A DNA stretch of 64,000 bases, from the NCBI RefSeq assembly GCF_038397715.1, contig NZ_CP151633.1, forward strand, positions 2,046,001 through 2,110,000, written 5' to 3'. The stretch is from Microbacterium sp. LWO14-1.2. GTDB lineage: Bacteria > Actinomycetota > Actinomycetes > Actinomycetales > Microbacteriaceae. Below, one piece after another: positions 1-7,351 of the stretch. Under the pieces are notes generated by a model. It did no database searches, was not told where the DNA came from, and saw nothing but the letters and a program-made list of their open reading frames with translations. Position 1 is the first letter of the stretch, and each line of letters starts with the position of its first letter. A program made the translations under genes and the position numbers.

Positions 1-641
1 GTCTCGCGGTCGCGTTCCTCTCGTCGCTGGGTCTCGCCGCCTCGATGTACGCGGCGCAGAACCTCGGCGGACGGCGGCCCGACCGCATCCGCCGTGGTGT
101 GATCGAGGGGACGTGGATGGCGATCGGCGCGGGTCTGCTGCTCGGCGTCGTGATCATCGCCTTCGGCGCCCCGCTCGTGCGCCTGTTCGTCGGGCACGGC
201 GTCGATGCCGACGAGGTGGTCGATCTCGCGCACGTGATGCTCATCATCAACGGGTGCGGGTACTGGGCGCTCGGCATCCTGTTCGTGCTCCGCGGGGCGC
301 TGCAGGGTCTCGGCCACACGCTCGTCCCGACGGTGACCGGTGTGATCGAGCTCGTGATGCGCGTGGGAGCCGCCGTGGTGCTCGGCGCGCTGATCGGCTT
401 CGAGGGCGTCGCGCTCAGCAATCCGCTCGCGTGGCTGGGCGCGATCCTGCTGCTCGTGCCCGCCTACGTCCGAGCGCACCGCGGACTCGCTCACCTCAAG
501 GTCGACCCGGTCGAGGCCACCGAGACGTCGACCATGGCGATCGTCGGCCCGACCGATGGATCCATGGTCGTGGATGCCGTCGTCACCCAGCCGATCCGCA
601 CGGTGCGCGGGTCGCGGTTCGGGTGGCTGACCCGACGTTGA
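1..641 (+). CDS. MATE-family efflux transporter, C-terminal part (5' truncated by window edge)
   Basis: The frame is open from the first bases and ends at TGA 639-641, so only about 213 C-terminal residues are present. The visible part has five or so hydrophobic segments and the MATE-like stretch AQNLGGRRPDRIRRGV, followed by segments such as FVLRGALQGLGHTLVPT. MATE proteins are Na+ or H+ antiporters in the plasma membrane that export cationic drugs or metabolites. The last 45 or so residues are a polar cytoplasmic tail. MurJ, another member of the wider superfamily, is a weaker alternative because the Q-N-x-G motif is MATE-like. The N-terminal half and any operon partner lie outside the window. 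Confidence 0.75.
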   Translation, partial: LAVAFLSSLGLAASMYAAQNLGGRRPDRIRRGVIEGTWMAIGAGLLLGVVIIAFGAPLVRLFVGHGVDADEVVDLAHVMLIINGCGYWALGILFVLRGALQGLGHTLVPTVTGVIELVMRVGAAVVLGALIGFEGVALSNPLAWLGAILLLVPAYVRAHRGLAHLKVDPVEATETSTMAIVGPTDGSMVVDAVVTQPIRTVRGSRFGWLTRR

Positions 642-744
642 ACGGCTCGTCAAGATTACGCAACATCATCCTGCAGATGGATGCCGGAGCGGCGCCTCCT
701 TCGTACTGTTGATGGTGCGGAGGGTCCGCTGACGGGGGGTCGTC

Positions 745-1167
745 ATGACGTCATCGAGGGTTGCGAGCGATCTGGCATCGGTTCTGGTGCCGATCGGAAT
801 AATGGGGGCCGTGCTGGCCGGGTTGTGCGCGCTGGTCGCGGCGATCGCCGTCATGCGCGGAGCGGCCGGTCTGGCCGGCGGCGCAGTGGGGGTCTGGATC
901 CCCGCCGCGGTGCTGAGCCTGGCCGCGTCGTTCGCGAATCAGTGGATGCCGGTCATCGTGTCGGGGGCGCTGCTGGTCGGGCTGCTGGTCATCGGCGCGG
1001 TGGTGCGCGGCATCGTCAACGCGGGAGAGCCCGCTCGGTCGACCGCGCGCGCCGCCCGCCTCGCCGCATCGACCGGAGAGGCGCAGGCGGGGGCCGCGGT
1101 CACGACGGCCGCGCCCGCCACGTCGTCGCCGCCTGCGACGGGCACCATCCCGGCGCTCGCCCGCTGA
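745..1167 (+). CDS. small integral membrane protein, unknown function
   Basis: This is a 140-aa protein with three predicted membrane segments (about residues 12-37, 46-64 and 70-92) and a hydrophilic Ala/Thr/Pro-rich tail of about 45 residues. A GGGGGG run just before ATG 745 serves as a ribosome binding site. I recognise no family. It starts about 100 bp after the MATE gene and is followed directly by a strong hairpin (1176-1213), so it is probably transcribed alone or as the last gene after the transporter. The basic residues around 95-105 suggest that the tail is cytoplasmic. Function cannot be inferred. Confidence 0.6.
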   Translation: MTSSRVASDLASVLVPIGIMGAVLAGLCALVAAIAVMRGAAGLAGGAVGVWIPAAVLSLAASFANQWMPVIVSGALLVGLLVIGAVVRGIVNAGEPARSTARAARLAASTGEAQAGAAVTTAAPATSSPPATGTIPALAR

Positions 1168-1175
1168 CGCGCCTG

Positions 1176-1213
1176 CTCCTTCGTCACCCCGTGGTCCACG
1201 CGTGACGAAGGAG
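1176..1213 (+). terminator. hairpin after the small membrane protein gene
   Basis: CTCCTTCGTCAC (1176-1187) and GTGACGAAGGAG (1202-1213) form a perfect 12-bp inverted repeat with a 14-nt loop, starting 9 bp after the stop codon. There is no T-run, as is common for actinobacterial terminators. The right arm is also the left end of the first family A palindromic repeat, so this may be part of the repeat rather than a dedicated terminator. Confidence 0.55.
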
Positions 1214-1275
1214 ATCACACGCAGCGAAGGACAGGATGCCGCGGCGCGTCCTTCATTACGTGCGATCCCCTGCGA
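1204..1275. repeat. family A palindromic repeat, copy 1
   Basis: This imperfect inverted repeat has a left arm with GAAGGAGATCACACG and GAAGGAC. The centre has GGATGCCG, and the right arm has GTCCTTC, then TACGTGCGATCCCC. The same arms recur at 2500-2578, 59912-59984 and 60981-61053. Copy 1 is less perfectly paired than copies 3 and 4. It sits between convergent genes, where it could act as a bidirectional terminator. Confidence 0.75.
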
Positions 1276-1749
1276 TCACAGCTTCGGCAGCGGAACCGTC
1301 CCGGTCACGAGCCGCTCCGTCGGCATCCGGTCGCGGTTGTAGGTGATGTCGCGGTACCCGTGCGGTGTCGGACGCCCGTTCTCGTCGAGGCTCACGAACA
1401 CGATCTTCTCGATCGTGAGGATGCGCTTCCGGGTGATCATGTTGCGGGCCACTGCGCGCATCGTGAGCGAGGTGACGCCGAAGTGCGTCGCCTGCAGTCC
1501 GAGTTCGACGAGGTCGCCCTGTACGGCCGAGGCCTCGAACGTGATCTCGGAGATGTGCTTCGTGACCGCGCGGTAGTTGCCCAGCTGCACGATCGCGTAG
1601 ATCGCCGCCTCCTCGTCGATCCACTTCAACAGGCTGCCGCCGAACAGCGAACCGTTGGCGTTCAGGTCCTCCGGGCGCACCCACTTGCGGGTGCGGAAGT
1701 TGATGCCGTCCTCCGACCACTGCCACTCGGGTGTCTGCTGCGTCGTCAT
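1276..1749 (-). CDS. acyl-CoA thioesterase, hotdog fold (YciA/BFIT type)
   Basis: This 157-aa protein is close to the usual length of single-hotdog thioesterases. The characteristic stretch is residues 22-50 or so: NANGSLFGGSLLKWIDEEAA, with the Asn/Gly-rich loop and acidic residues of the hotdog active-site helix. It should hydrolyse acyl-CoA thioesters in the cytoplasm; the natural chain length cannot be read from sequence. The ATG at 1749 is preceded by TAGCCT and a 7-nt spacer (complement), a -10 box placed so that the mRNA would be leaderless. A longer reading frame upstream exists only because of high GC and is not used. Family A repeat copy 1 abuts its 3' end. Confidence 0.85.
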   Translation of the reverse strand: MTTQQTPEWQWSEDGINFRTRKWVRPEDLNANGSLFGGSLLKWIDEEAAIYAIVQLGNYRAVTKHISEITFEASAVQGDLVELGLQATHFGVTSLTMRAVARNMITRKRILTIEKIVFVSLDENGRPTPHGYRDITYNRDRMPTERLVTGTVPLPKL

Positions 1750-1820
1750 GCGGTCGAGGCTACGTCCGTCATGAGTCGGCGATGTTACGCGCGTGCGAAG
1801 GATCGCGACGCCGGTACGCC

Positions 1821-2420
1821 CTACTCGGCCACCTCCTGCTCGAAGGGCAAGAGCGACCAGGGCACGCAGGAGTCTGCCGACACGTCGATGACGGGGGAGC
1901 CGGCGGTGTCTGGCTCGAGCTCGCGACGGAGGCAGTCCAGCAGGTCCGCGCCGGAGAACACCACGTCGGTCTGCCAGACCGAGAAGACGGGAGCGCCGGG
2001 GCCGGCCGGGGCGGCGGGCATGTACCGGTGCGCGAACAGGGGAACGAGCGTCGGCCACTGCCCAACCCGCTCCGTCACGACAGCGCTGCGCGCTTCAGCG
2101 TTCGGCGGCCTGACACCCCAGCCGGCGGGCCAGAACGCGTTGTTCTCGACGTCGAAAAGCACCCCCTCGCGGGGCCAGTCGAGGCGGGACCGGATGCTGT
2201 CCTCGCTGTCTCTCGTCCAGTGCAGCCACCGTTCGCCCGCCGGCTGGACCCGCGCGAGCAGGTGCCGATGGTCGGGGCTGAACACGAATCCGTAGCGGGC
2301 TTCGATCTCGGCGAGCTCGGCGGACTGCAGCCCGGGGTCGAGGGGCACTCCGTGAGCCTCGAGCAGGGCGATGCAGGCGTCGATGTCGACGCCCTCGCCG
2401 ACACCGTCGTGAAGGGGCAT
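1821..2420 (-). CDS. SMI1/KNR4 (SUKH)-like protein
   Basis: This 199-aa protein starts at ATG 2420, with a good GGAG six bases upstream; an in-frame ATG at 2498 lacks this. The N-terminal half has the SUKH-type pattern of a helix followed by ELAEIEARYGFVFSPDHRHLL, then WPREGVLFDVENNAFWP. In bacteria the SUKH fold is typical of immunity proteins against polymorphic toxins, but standalone members with no toxin neighbour are common. No toxin gene is adjacent here. The gene lies in the segment bracketed by repeats at 1204-1275 and 2500-2578, together with the thioesterase. Confidence 0.6.
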   Translation of the reverse strand: MPLHDGVGEGVDIDACIALLEAHGVPLDPGLQSAELAEIEARYGFVFSPDHRHLLARVQPAGERWLHWTRDSEDSIRSRLDWPREGVLFDVENNAFWPAGWGVRPPNAEARSAVVTERVGQWPTLVPLFAHRYMPAAPAGPGAPVFSVWQTDVVFSGADLLDCLRRELEPDTAGSPVIDVSADSCVPWSLLPFEQEVAE

Positions 2421-2499
2421 GGTGTTCTCCGGGTTCGTGGTGGACGAGCCCACCGTATTCCAGACACGCTCGGGCAGCGCGCACGGAACGACGGACACC

Positions 2500-2578
2500 C
2501 GTAACGAAGGAGATCACACGTTTTGCAGGAGCGGGGGCGAGAAAACCTCCTTCGCAGCGAGAGATCTCCTTCGTCACG
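2500..2578. repeat. family A palindromic repeat, copy 2
   Basis: CGTAACGAAGGAGATC (2500-2515) pairs with GATCTCCTTCGTCACG (2563-2578), 15 of 16 positions. The 47-nt centre differs from other copies and carries its own partial inverted repeat (CAGGAG/CTCCTT and GTTTTGC/GAAAAC). It lies between divergent genes, upstream of both the SUKH-like gene and clpP. Confidence 0.7.
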
Positions 2579-2704
2579 AGCGAGGAGTCACGAGCGACGA
2601 GCGCGGCACGGCTCCCCGCACGCGAAGGCATGGCTCTGCTCACGGCGGATCCGCCCCCGGCGGATTCCCGCGTGGACCGCGAGGGGGCGACGGATGCTGG
2701 GGGC

Positions 2705-3319
2705 ATGAGCGAAGACAACCCCATCCCGCAGTTCGGGCCAGAGGCCCGCCGCGCGCTGTTCCACGAGCGGGTGCTCGTGCTCGACGGCGCTCTCGACGAC
2801 GACAACGGCACGCTGCTCATGACGCAGCTGCTGACCCTGTCGGCCGAGGACCCGACCACCGACATCGCCCTGTGGATCCACTCCCCGGGTGGTTCGGTGC
2901 CGTCCATGCTCGCGATCCGCGACCTCATGACCCTGATCCCGAACGACGTCTCGACCCTGGCGCTCGGGCTCGCCTGCAGCGCCGGCCAGTTCCTCCTCTC
3001 CGCCGGGGCGAAAGGCAAGCGCCGGGCATTGCCGCACGCCCGTATCCTCATGCATCAGGGGTCCGCGGGCATCGGCGGATCCGCAGTCGAGATCGAGACC
3101 CAGGCCGGCGACCTGCGCCACATGCGCGACACGGTGCTGGGCCTCATCGCCGACGACACGGGGCAGCCGCCCGAGCGCATCTTCGAGGACTCGCTGCACG
3201 ACCGCTGGTACACCGCACAGCAGGCGCAGGACTACGGCTTCATCGACGGCATCCTCGATTCGGTCGCCGAGATCATGCCGCGCCGGCGTGCGCGGGTCGG
3301 ACTGGGGGTCGGCTCATGA
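2705..3319 (+). CDS. clpP: ATP-dependent Clp protease proteolytic subunit, catalytically complete
   Basis: This is a 204-aa ClpP protein. The serine-protease triad is intact, with spacing identical to E. coli ClpP: Ser92 in LACSAGQF, His117 in ARILMHQ (25 residues later) and Asp166 in LHDRWYTA (49 later). The family block SAGAKGKRRALPHARI is present. ClpP forms a tetradecameric barrel that degrades proteins delivered by ClpX or ClpC. ATG 2705 is chosen because the protein then begins at the usual ClpP N-terminus; SD-like G-runs precede it. Its stop codon overlaps the next gene's start (ATGA at 3316-3319), so the two subunits are translationally coupled. No clpX or tig is nearby, so this is probably an accessory pair, not the housekeeping operon. 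Confidence 0.92.
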   Translation: MSEDNPIPQFGPEARRALFHERVLVLDGALDDDNGTLLMTQLLTLSAEDPTTDIALWIHSPGGSVPSMLAIRDLMTLIPNDVSTLALGLACSAGQFLLSAGAKGKRRALPHARILMHQGSAGIGGSAVEIETQAGDLRHMRDTVLGLIADDTGQPPERIFEDSLHDRWYTAQQAQDYGFIDGILDSVAEIMPRRRARVGLGVGS

Positions 3320-3909
3320 GCAGCTACACGATCCCGAACGTCATCGCGCAGCATCCACGGGGCGAGCGCGTCATGGACGTGTACTCGCACCTGCTCGCGG
3401 AGCGCGTGATCTACCTGGGCACCGGCATCGACGCGGGCGTCGCCAACGCGCTCATCGCGCAGCTGCTGCACCTCGACGCCGACAGCCCGGAGTCGGCCGT
3501 GCAGTTCTACGTCAACAGCGAGGGCGGCGATCCCGGGGCGGCTCTGGCGATCTACGACACCATGCAGCACATCCGTCCTGCGATCGCGACGACGTGCGTC
3601 GGCCAGGCGATCGGCCCGGCGGCGCTGCTGGTGGCGGCGGGCGCTGCGGGGCAGCGGTCCGCGCTGACGCACGCGCGCATCGTGCTGCACCAGCCGGCCG
3701 GACAGTCGCGCGGTGCGATCCCCGATCTGATCCTCGCGGCCGACGAGGTCGTACGGGTGCGCTCCGACATGGAGTCCATCCTCGCCAGGCACTCCGGGCG
3801 CACGGTCGAGGAGCTGCGCGCCGACACCGATCGCGATCGGGTGTTCACCGCATCCGCAGCGCTGGGCTACGGCCTCATCGACACCGTGCTGGGGGAGCGG
3901 ACGGCGTGA
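3316..3909 (+). CDS. ClpP paralogue with catalytic Ser replaced by Gly (ClpR-like)
   Basis: This 197-aa ClpP-fold protein has FYVNSEGGDPGAALAIYDTM, VGQAIGPAALLVAAG, THARIVLHQP and DRDRVFTASAALGYGLID. Aligned on the family, the nucleophile position is Gly100 (GQA-I-G-P in place of QAASMG). His125 and Asp174 are retained at exactly the canonical spacings (+25 and +49). The subunit should therefore fold and assemble but lack peptidase activity, like the ClpR subunits of cyanobacteria and plastids. Overlap with the active clpP by ATGA suggests matched synthesis and a mixed two-ring or heteroheptameric complex. That assembly is inference. The gene ends 6 bp from the convergent ClgR-like regulator. 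Confidence 0.88.
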   Translation: MSSYTIPNVIAQHPRGERVMDVYSHLLAERVIYLGTGIDAGVANALIAQLLHLDADSPESAVQFYVNSEGGDPGAALAIYDTMQHIRPAIATTCVGQAIGPAALLVAAGAAGQRSALTHARIVLHQPAGQSRGAIPDLILAADEVVRVRSDMESILARHSGRTVEELRADTDRDRVFTASAALGYGLIDTVLGERTA

Positions 3910-3915
3910 GCTCGC

Positions 3916-4254
3916 TCAGGCGGCGAGAACGAACGCACCGCGGGCGGCGGAGACGGCAGCGGATGCCGGGGCGGCCGCCGTCCGCAGCTCGTCTGCCACC
4001 GCGCTCGTGAGCTCGATGAGCGAGATGTCGAGCGCTCCGGCGATCGCGGCGATCATCTCGCTCGACGGCTCCTTGAGCCCGCGTTCGACTTCGGAGAGGT
4101 ACTGCGGCGAGACGCCGGCGCGCTCCGCGGTCTCGGTGAGCGTCTCTTCGCGGTCGTGGCGGCGGCGCCGCAGCTGATCGCCGAGCAGGTGGCGCCAGAG
4201 CGGCTCGGGGTCGGCGGGGCGGGGTGCGCGGGAGAACGGGACGATGTCGGCCAT
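3916..4254 (-). CDS. ClgR-like XRE-family transcriptional regulator with ssrA-like C-terminus
   Basis: This is a 112-aa protein with a helix-turn-helix at about residues 30-85. The block AERAGVSPQYLSEVERGLKE, then PSSEMIAAIAGAL, closely resembles mycobacterial/corynebacterial ClgR, the activator of clp genes, which has the same length. The C-terminus is FVLAA, ending in LAA like the ssrA degradation tag. Mycobacterial ClgR also has an alanine-rich end that makes it a Clp substrate. Convergent position 6 bp from the ClpP pair supports a regulator/protease circuit. Two palindromes lie just upstream (4270-4280 and 4292-4312). TACCGT lies 5 bp before ATG, so it may be leaderless. Regulation of the neighbouring clp genes is inferred. 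Confidence 0.8.
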   Translation of the reverse strand: MADIVPFSRAPRPADPEPLWRHLLGDQLRRRRHDREETLTETAERAGVSPQYLSEVERGLKEPSSEMIAAIAGALDISLIELTSAVADELRTAAAPASAAVSAARGAFVLAA

Positions 4255-4269
4255 GACTCACGGTACGTC

Positions 4270-4312
4270 GCGCCAGGCGCGGGCATCGAGCGGTTCTGCT
4301 CAGAGCAGAACC
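4270..4312. promoter_or_regulatory. two perfect palindromes upstream of the ClgR-like gene (candidate operators)
   Basis: GCGCCAGGCGC (4270-4280) is a perfect 11-bp palindrome, 15 bp before the start codon. GGTTCTGCTC and GAGCAGAACC (4292-4301 and 4303-4312) are perfect 10-bp arms around one central base. Both fall where the promoter of the ClgR-like gene should be, as expected for autoregulation by a dimeric XRE protein. Neither matches a consensus I can state with certainty. Confidence 0.5.
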
Positions 4313-4769
4313 AGAGCGGAAGCAGAGACGAACCGGAGCAGAAGTGATCACCTGAATGGAACGTTCACACACCCGCGGCTCTTGCGTGAACGTCGCCTTG
4401 CTACGTTTCTGCCCGCCGGAGAGACGCCGATCAGGCCGAAGCCGGTTGCCACTGTAATTGGGAAAAGGGTGAGCGGAGAGCGGGGCGTGGGGTACGTCTC
4501 GCTCTCCGTACCCTCCCCGCGAGGATCGCGCGAGGGAGAGTCGGATGACGATCGACGACGACGCCATCTCCACGCGGAGACACCATCTCCGTCTGCTTCC
4601 CGCCCGCATCCCTCGCCCGCAGACCTCGGAGCTGCCGCACCCTCGGGGGCGCAGCTGACTTCCGAGACCCGCCGGCATCCCCGCCCCTCGAGCACGACGG
4701 GATGCCCGGGTGCGAGAGCCTTCGACGCCCCCTCCCTCCGGGGGCGGAGGTACAGCCTCGGCCTCGCAC
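4313..4769. other. intergenic region with several inverted repeats, no gene seen
   Basis: No reading frame here has protein-like composition on either strand. It holds CGTTCAC/GTGAACG (4362-4368 and 4386-4392), CGGAGAGCG/CGCTCTCCG (4474-4482 and 4500-4508), and a looser CCCTCCCCGCG/CGCGCGAGGG hairpin just after. The density of stems suggests either leader structure for the ClgR-like gene or an unrecognised structured RNA. No known RNA family was recognised. Confidence 0.35.
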
Positions 4770-4805
4770 GGATGGGGACGGATCGCTCCCGCTCCGTCCC
4801 CATCC
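4770..4805 (-). terminator. hairpin terminator downstream of the beta-helix lipoprotein gene
   Basis: GGATGGGGACGGA (4770-4782) and TCCGTCCCCATCC (4793-4805) form a perfect 13-bp stem with a 10-nt loop. It ends 11 bp beyond the stop codon of the minus-strand gene at 4817. No T-tract follows. Confidence 0.7.
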
Positions 4806-4816
4806 CCGAGATCGCG

Positions 4817-6151
4817 CTACCAGCGGACCGCGGAGTTCTCGGCGAGCAGGTCGGGCGACGGGATGCCGATGCCCGCGACGTCGATCTGCGGCACGTCTTC
4901 AGCGCCCTCCCACCGCTGCAGCGGAGCATCGACCGACCCGAGATCGGGCTGTGCCGGCGGCGCGGCGACCTCGGAGAACGGGATGCCGGCCGGCCCCGCG
5001 ACCGGCGCGAACACGACCGCGTCGACAGCGGCCGGGGCGGAGCAGGGCGACAGGGTCTGCAGGTCGGATGGCGCGCTGACGGCCCCCGCGTTGCCCTCCC
5101 AGCAGTTCTCGGCGCCCGGCGCCCGCGCGCTCGGCGAGTAGACCAGGTCGAGGCCGTTGCCGCGCAGGGCGTTGCCGGTGATCCGGTTGGCCTCCGGGCC
5201 GAGGTCCTCCGCGGAGGTGACGACGACTCCCGCTGCCGGATTCGCCTCGACGAGGTTGGCGGTCACCGCGTTCTCGGTGCCGCCCGCGATGCCGACCCCG
5301 ATCCCGAAGCCGCCCTCGGCCTGCTCGGGGGTCGCGACCTCGGCGTTCGCGGCGATGACGTTGCCGACCAGGGTGGCCGCCCGCTGGGGTACGTATGCCT
5401 CCTGGTAGTCCGAGGCGATGGTCGCGCCGATACGGTTGCCGACGAAGCGGTTGCCGGTGACGATCAGCCCGCCGCCCGCGTTGGCGATCTCGAAGCCCAC
5501 GGCGTTTCGCTCCGCGACGTTGCCGCTCACGACGATGTTGCACCGCTCGCACTGACCCACGTAGATGCCGGAGTCCGCGCCGCCGGAGGCGTAGGAGTCG
5601 GTGATGACGCCGTTCGCCGCGTTGAAGGCGTAGATGCCGTAGAGCCCGTTGTTCGAGGCCGTGACGTGGTCGACACGGAACCCGTCGAGCAGCGGGAAGT
5701 CGTCGGTGTCGATCGTCCGGTAGCCGTCGTGGCCGCCGGCCGGGGTGCCGTCGTCGCTGCGCATCCCGGTGACGAGCACGCCGTTCTGCGTGGCGTTGCG
5801 CACCGTGAGATTCTGCACGGTCACGCCGGGGGCGGAGACGACCACGCCGTTGCCGCGGCGCACCTCGCCGTCGATGACGACCTCGTCGCGGGCCTCGCCG
5901 CGCAGCGTGATGCCGGCCGTGGCGATCGCGACCGTCTCGCGGTACACGCCGGGGGCGACGAGCACGGTGTCGCCCTCGTCGGCGGCCTCGACGGCGTCGG
6001 TGATCGTGGGGTGGTCCGCAGGCACGCGCAGCAGCGCCGGGCCGTCGGCGACCTCGGGTGCGGGCGACGACGCAGAGCATCCGGACATCAGCAGTGCCGG
6101 GACGAGAACAGCGGATACGAGCAGGGTCAGAGGGGCGACTCGGGCGCGCAT
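4817..6151 (-). CDS. NosD-like right-handed beta-helix lipoprotein
   Basis: This is a 444-aa exported protein. The N-terminus is a signal peptide ending in a lipobox-like LLMSGC, so it is probably lipid-anchored outside the membrane. After TITDAVEAADEGDTVLVAPG and the YRE motif, the rest is parallel-beta-helix repeats rich in Gly/Asn/Val (ITLRGEARDEVVIDG, VTVQNLTVRNATQNGVLVTG, GLIVTGNRFVGNRIGATI), as in NosD/pectin-lyase-like proteins. A CERCN pair of cysteines sits near residue 210. Substrate is unknown; the fold often binds or cleaves polysaccharide. ATG 6151 is preceded by TATGAT and a 6-nt gap, a leaderless-type promoter. It is divergent from the DyP gene, 36 bp away. Confidence 0.75.
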   Translation of the reverse strand: MRARVAPLTLLVSAVLVPALLMSGCSASSPAPEVADGPALLRVPADHPTITDAVEAADEGDTVLVAPGVYRETVAIATAGITLRGEARDEVVIDGEVRRGNGVVVSAPGVTVQNLTVRNATQNGVLVTGMRSDDGTPAGGHDGYRTIDTDDFPLLDGFRVDHVTASNNGLYGIYAFNAANGVITDSYASGGADSGIYVGQCERCNIVVSGNVAERNAVGFEIANAGGGLIVTGNRFVGNRIGATIASDYQEAYVPQRAATLVGNVIAANAEVATPEQAEGGFGIGVGIAGGTENAVTANLVEANPAAGVVVTSAEDLGPEANRITGNALRGNGLDLVYSPSARAPGAENCWEGNAGAVSAPSDLQTLSPCSAPAAVDAVVFAPVAGPAGIPFSEVAAPPAQPDLGSVDAPLQRWEGAEDVPQIDVAGIGIPSPDLLAENSAVRW

Positions 6152-6187
6152 CGCCCCATCATAGGCAGCGCGCGGAGCGGGAGCAGT

Positions 6188-7351
6188 ATGAAGCAGGATC
6201 ACCATCTCGGCGAGCACGGGGAGCGCCCGCGGGGGCTGTCGCGGAGGGCTCTGCTCGGCTCGGGAGGCGCCGCGGCGCTCGGCCTCGCGCTCGCCGGAGC
6301 AGCCTCTCCCCGCGGATCGGCAACGGCTTCCGAGCCGGGTCGGACCCGAGTGGATGCCGCGGGCGCGCGCCAGGCGGGCGTCGCCCGACCGCGCATCGCC
6401 CAACCGCACCTGGCGCTCGCCGTCTACGACCTGTCCGGCGATCCCGCATCCGTGCTCGCCGATCTCGGCGCGCTGATCCTCGATCTCGTCGAGGGCCGTG
6501 ATCCGGCGCTCGTCGGCCTCGAGCCGGGCGACCTCACGGTGACGGTCGGCGTCGGGCCGCGCCTCGTCGCGGCCGCGCACCCGGGGGCCCCGGGTGCCGA
6601 GCCGCTGCCGAGCTTCCCCCGGGAGGACATCGACGAGCAGCACCGCGGGGGAGACGTGGTTGTGCAGGTGTGCGCTTCCGATCCGCTGCTGCTGCCGCTC
6701 GTGCTGGTGCGGGTGGCCGAGAAGACGACCGCGCTGCAGGAGCGGTGGCGACAGCGCGGGACACGCGGCCCCGACGAGAGGGTCCGTCGCGGGCATTCCG
6801 CTCCGCGCAACCTCCTCGGCTTCGTCGACGGCATCGCGGTGCCCACGACGAAGGAGGAGTTCGCGGCATCCGTCTGGATCCCCGACGGCCCCGCCGCCGG
6901 GGGCACGATCCTGGTCGTCCGCCGCATGGAGGTCGACGTGGCGGCGTTCCGCTCCCTGAGCGTCGGGGAGCAGGAGGCTGCGATCGGTCGCCGTCGCGCG
7001 AGCGGTGCGCCGCTCTCGGGCGGACGCATCGGCGACGACGTGGACCTGCAGGCGAAGTCCGCCGACGGCCGTTACCGCATCCCCGCCGACGCGCACGCGC
7101 GACGAGCCCACCCGCGACCGGCCGGTGTGCCGCTCATGCTGCGCCGGTCGTATTCGATGGAAGAGCCCCTCGGGCTGCTGTTCATCAGCATGCAGGCGGA
7201 GCTGTCGACCTTCACCCGCACGCTCGAGCGGATGTCGGAGGCCGACGCCCTCCTCGCGTTCGCTCGGACCACGGCATCCGGCTCCTTCCTCGTCCTGCCC
7301 GGGTTCGACCGTGACCGTCCGCTGGGGTCCTCGCTGTTCGGAGGGCGGTGA
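6188..7351 (+). CDS. Dyp-type peroxidase with Tat-like signal (EfeB/deferrochelatase type)
   Basis: This 387-aa protein has an N-terminal twin-arginine-type signal (LSRRALLGSGGAAALGLALA, residues about 16-36). The DyP signature is present: NLLGFVDGI (the GxxDG motif with the distal Asp, near residue 218), the proximal-histidine region DAHARRAHP, and the following LRRSYSM. These enzymes bind heme and use H2O2 to oxidise dyes or porphyrins; Tat-exported ones act outside the membrane. GGGAG lies a few bases before ATG. EfeU/EfeO partners are absent, so iron uptake is not implied. The next gene overlaps its stop codon, suggesting a two-gene operon. Confidence 0.88.
   Translation: MKQDHHLGEHGERPRGLSRRALLGSGGAAALGLALAGAASPRGSATASEPGRTRVDAAGARQAGVARPRIAQPHLALAVYDLSGDPASVLADLGALILDLVEGRDPALVGLEPGDLTVTVGVGPRLVAAAHPGAPGAEPLPSFPREDIDEQHRGGDVVVQVCASDPLLLPLVLVRVAEKTTALQERWRQRGTRGPDERVRRGHSAPRNLLGFVDGIAVPTTKEEFAASVWIPDGPAAGGTILVVRRMEVDVAAFRSLSVGEQEAAIGRRRASGAPLSGGRIGDDVDLQAKSADGRYRIPADAHARRAHPRPAGVPLMLRRSYSMEEPLGLLFISMQAELSTFTRTLERMSEADALLAFARTTASGSFLVLPGFDRDRPLGSSLFGGR

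Noticed and set aside
1..641. MurJ/MviN lipid II flippase
   Set aside because: The visible half has MATE-type motifs; MurJ features are absent, although only a fragment can be judged.
4244..6187. Very long N-terminal extension in frame with the DyP gene
   Set aside because: It runs antisense to the beta-helix lipoprotein and is Arg/Asp/Gly-rich; the Tat signal and SD support the start at 6188.
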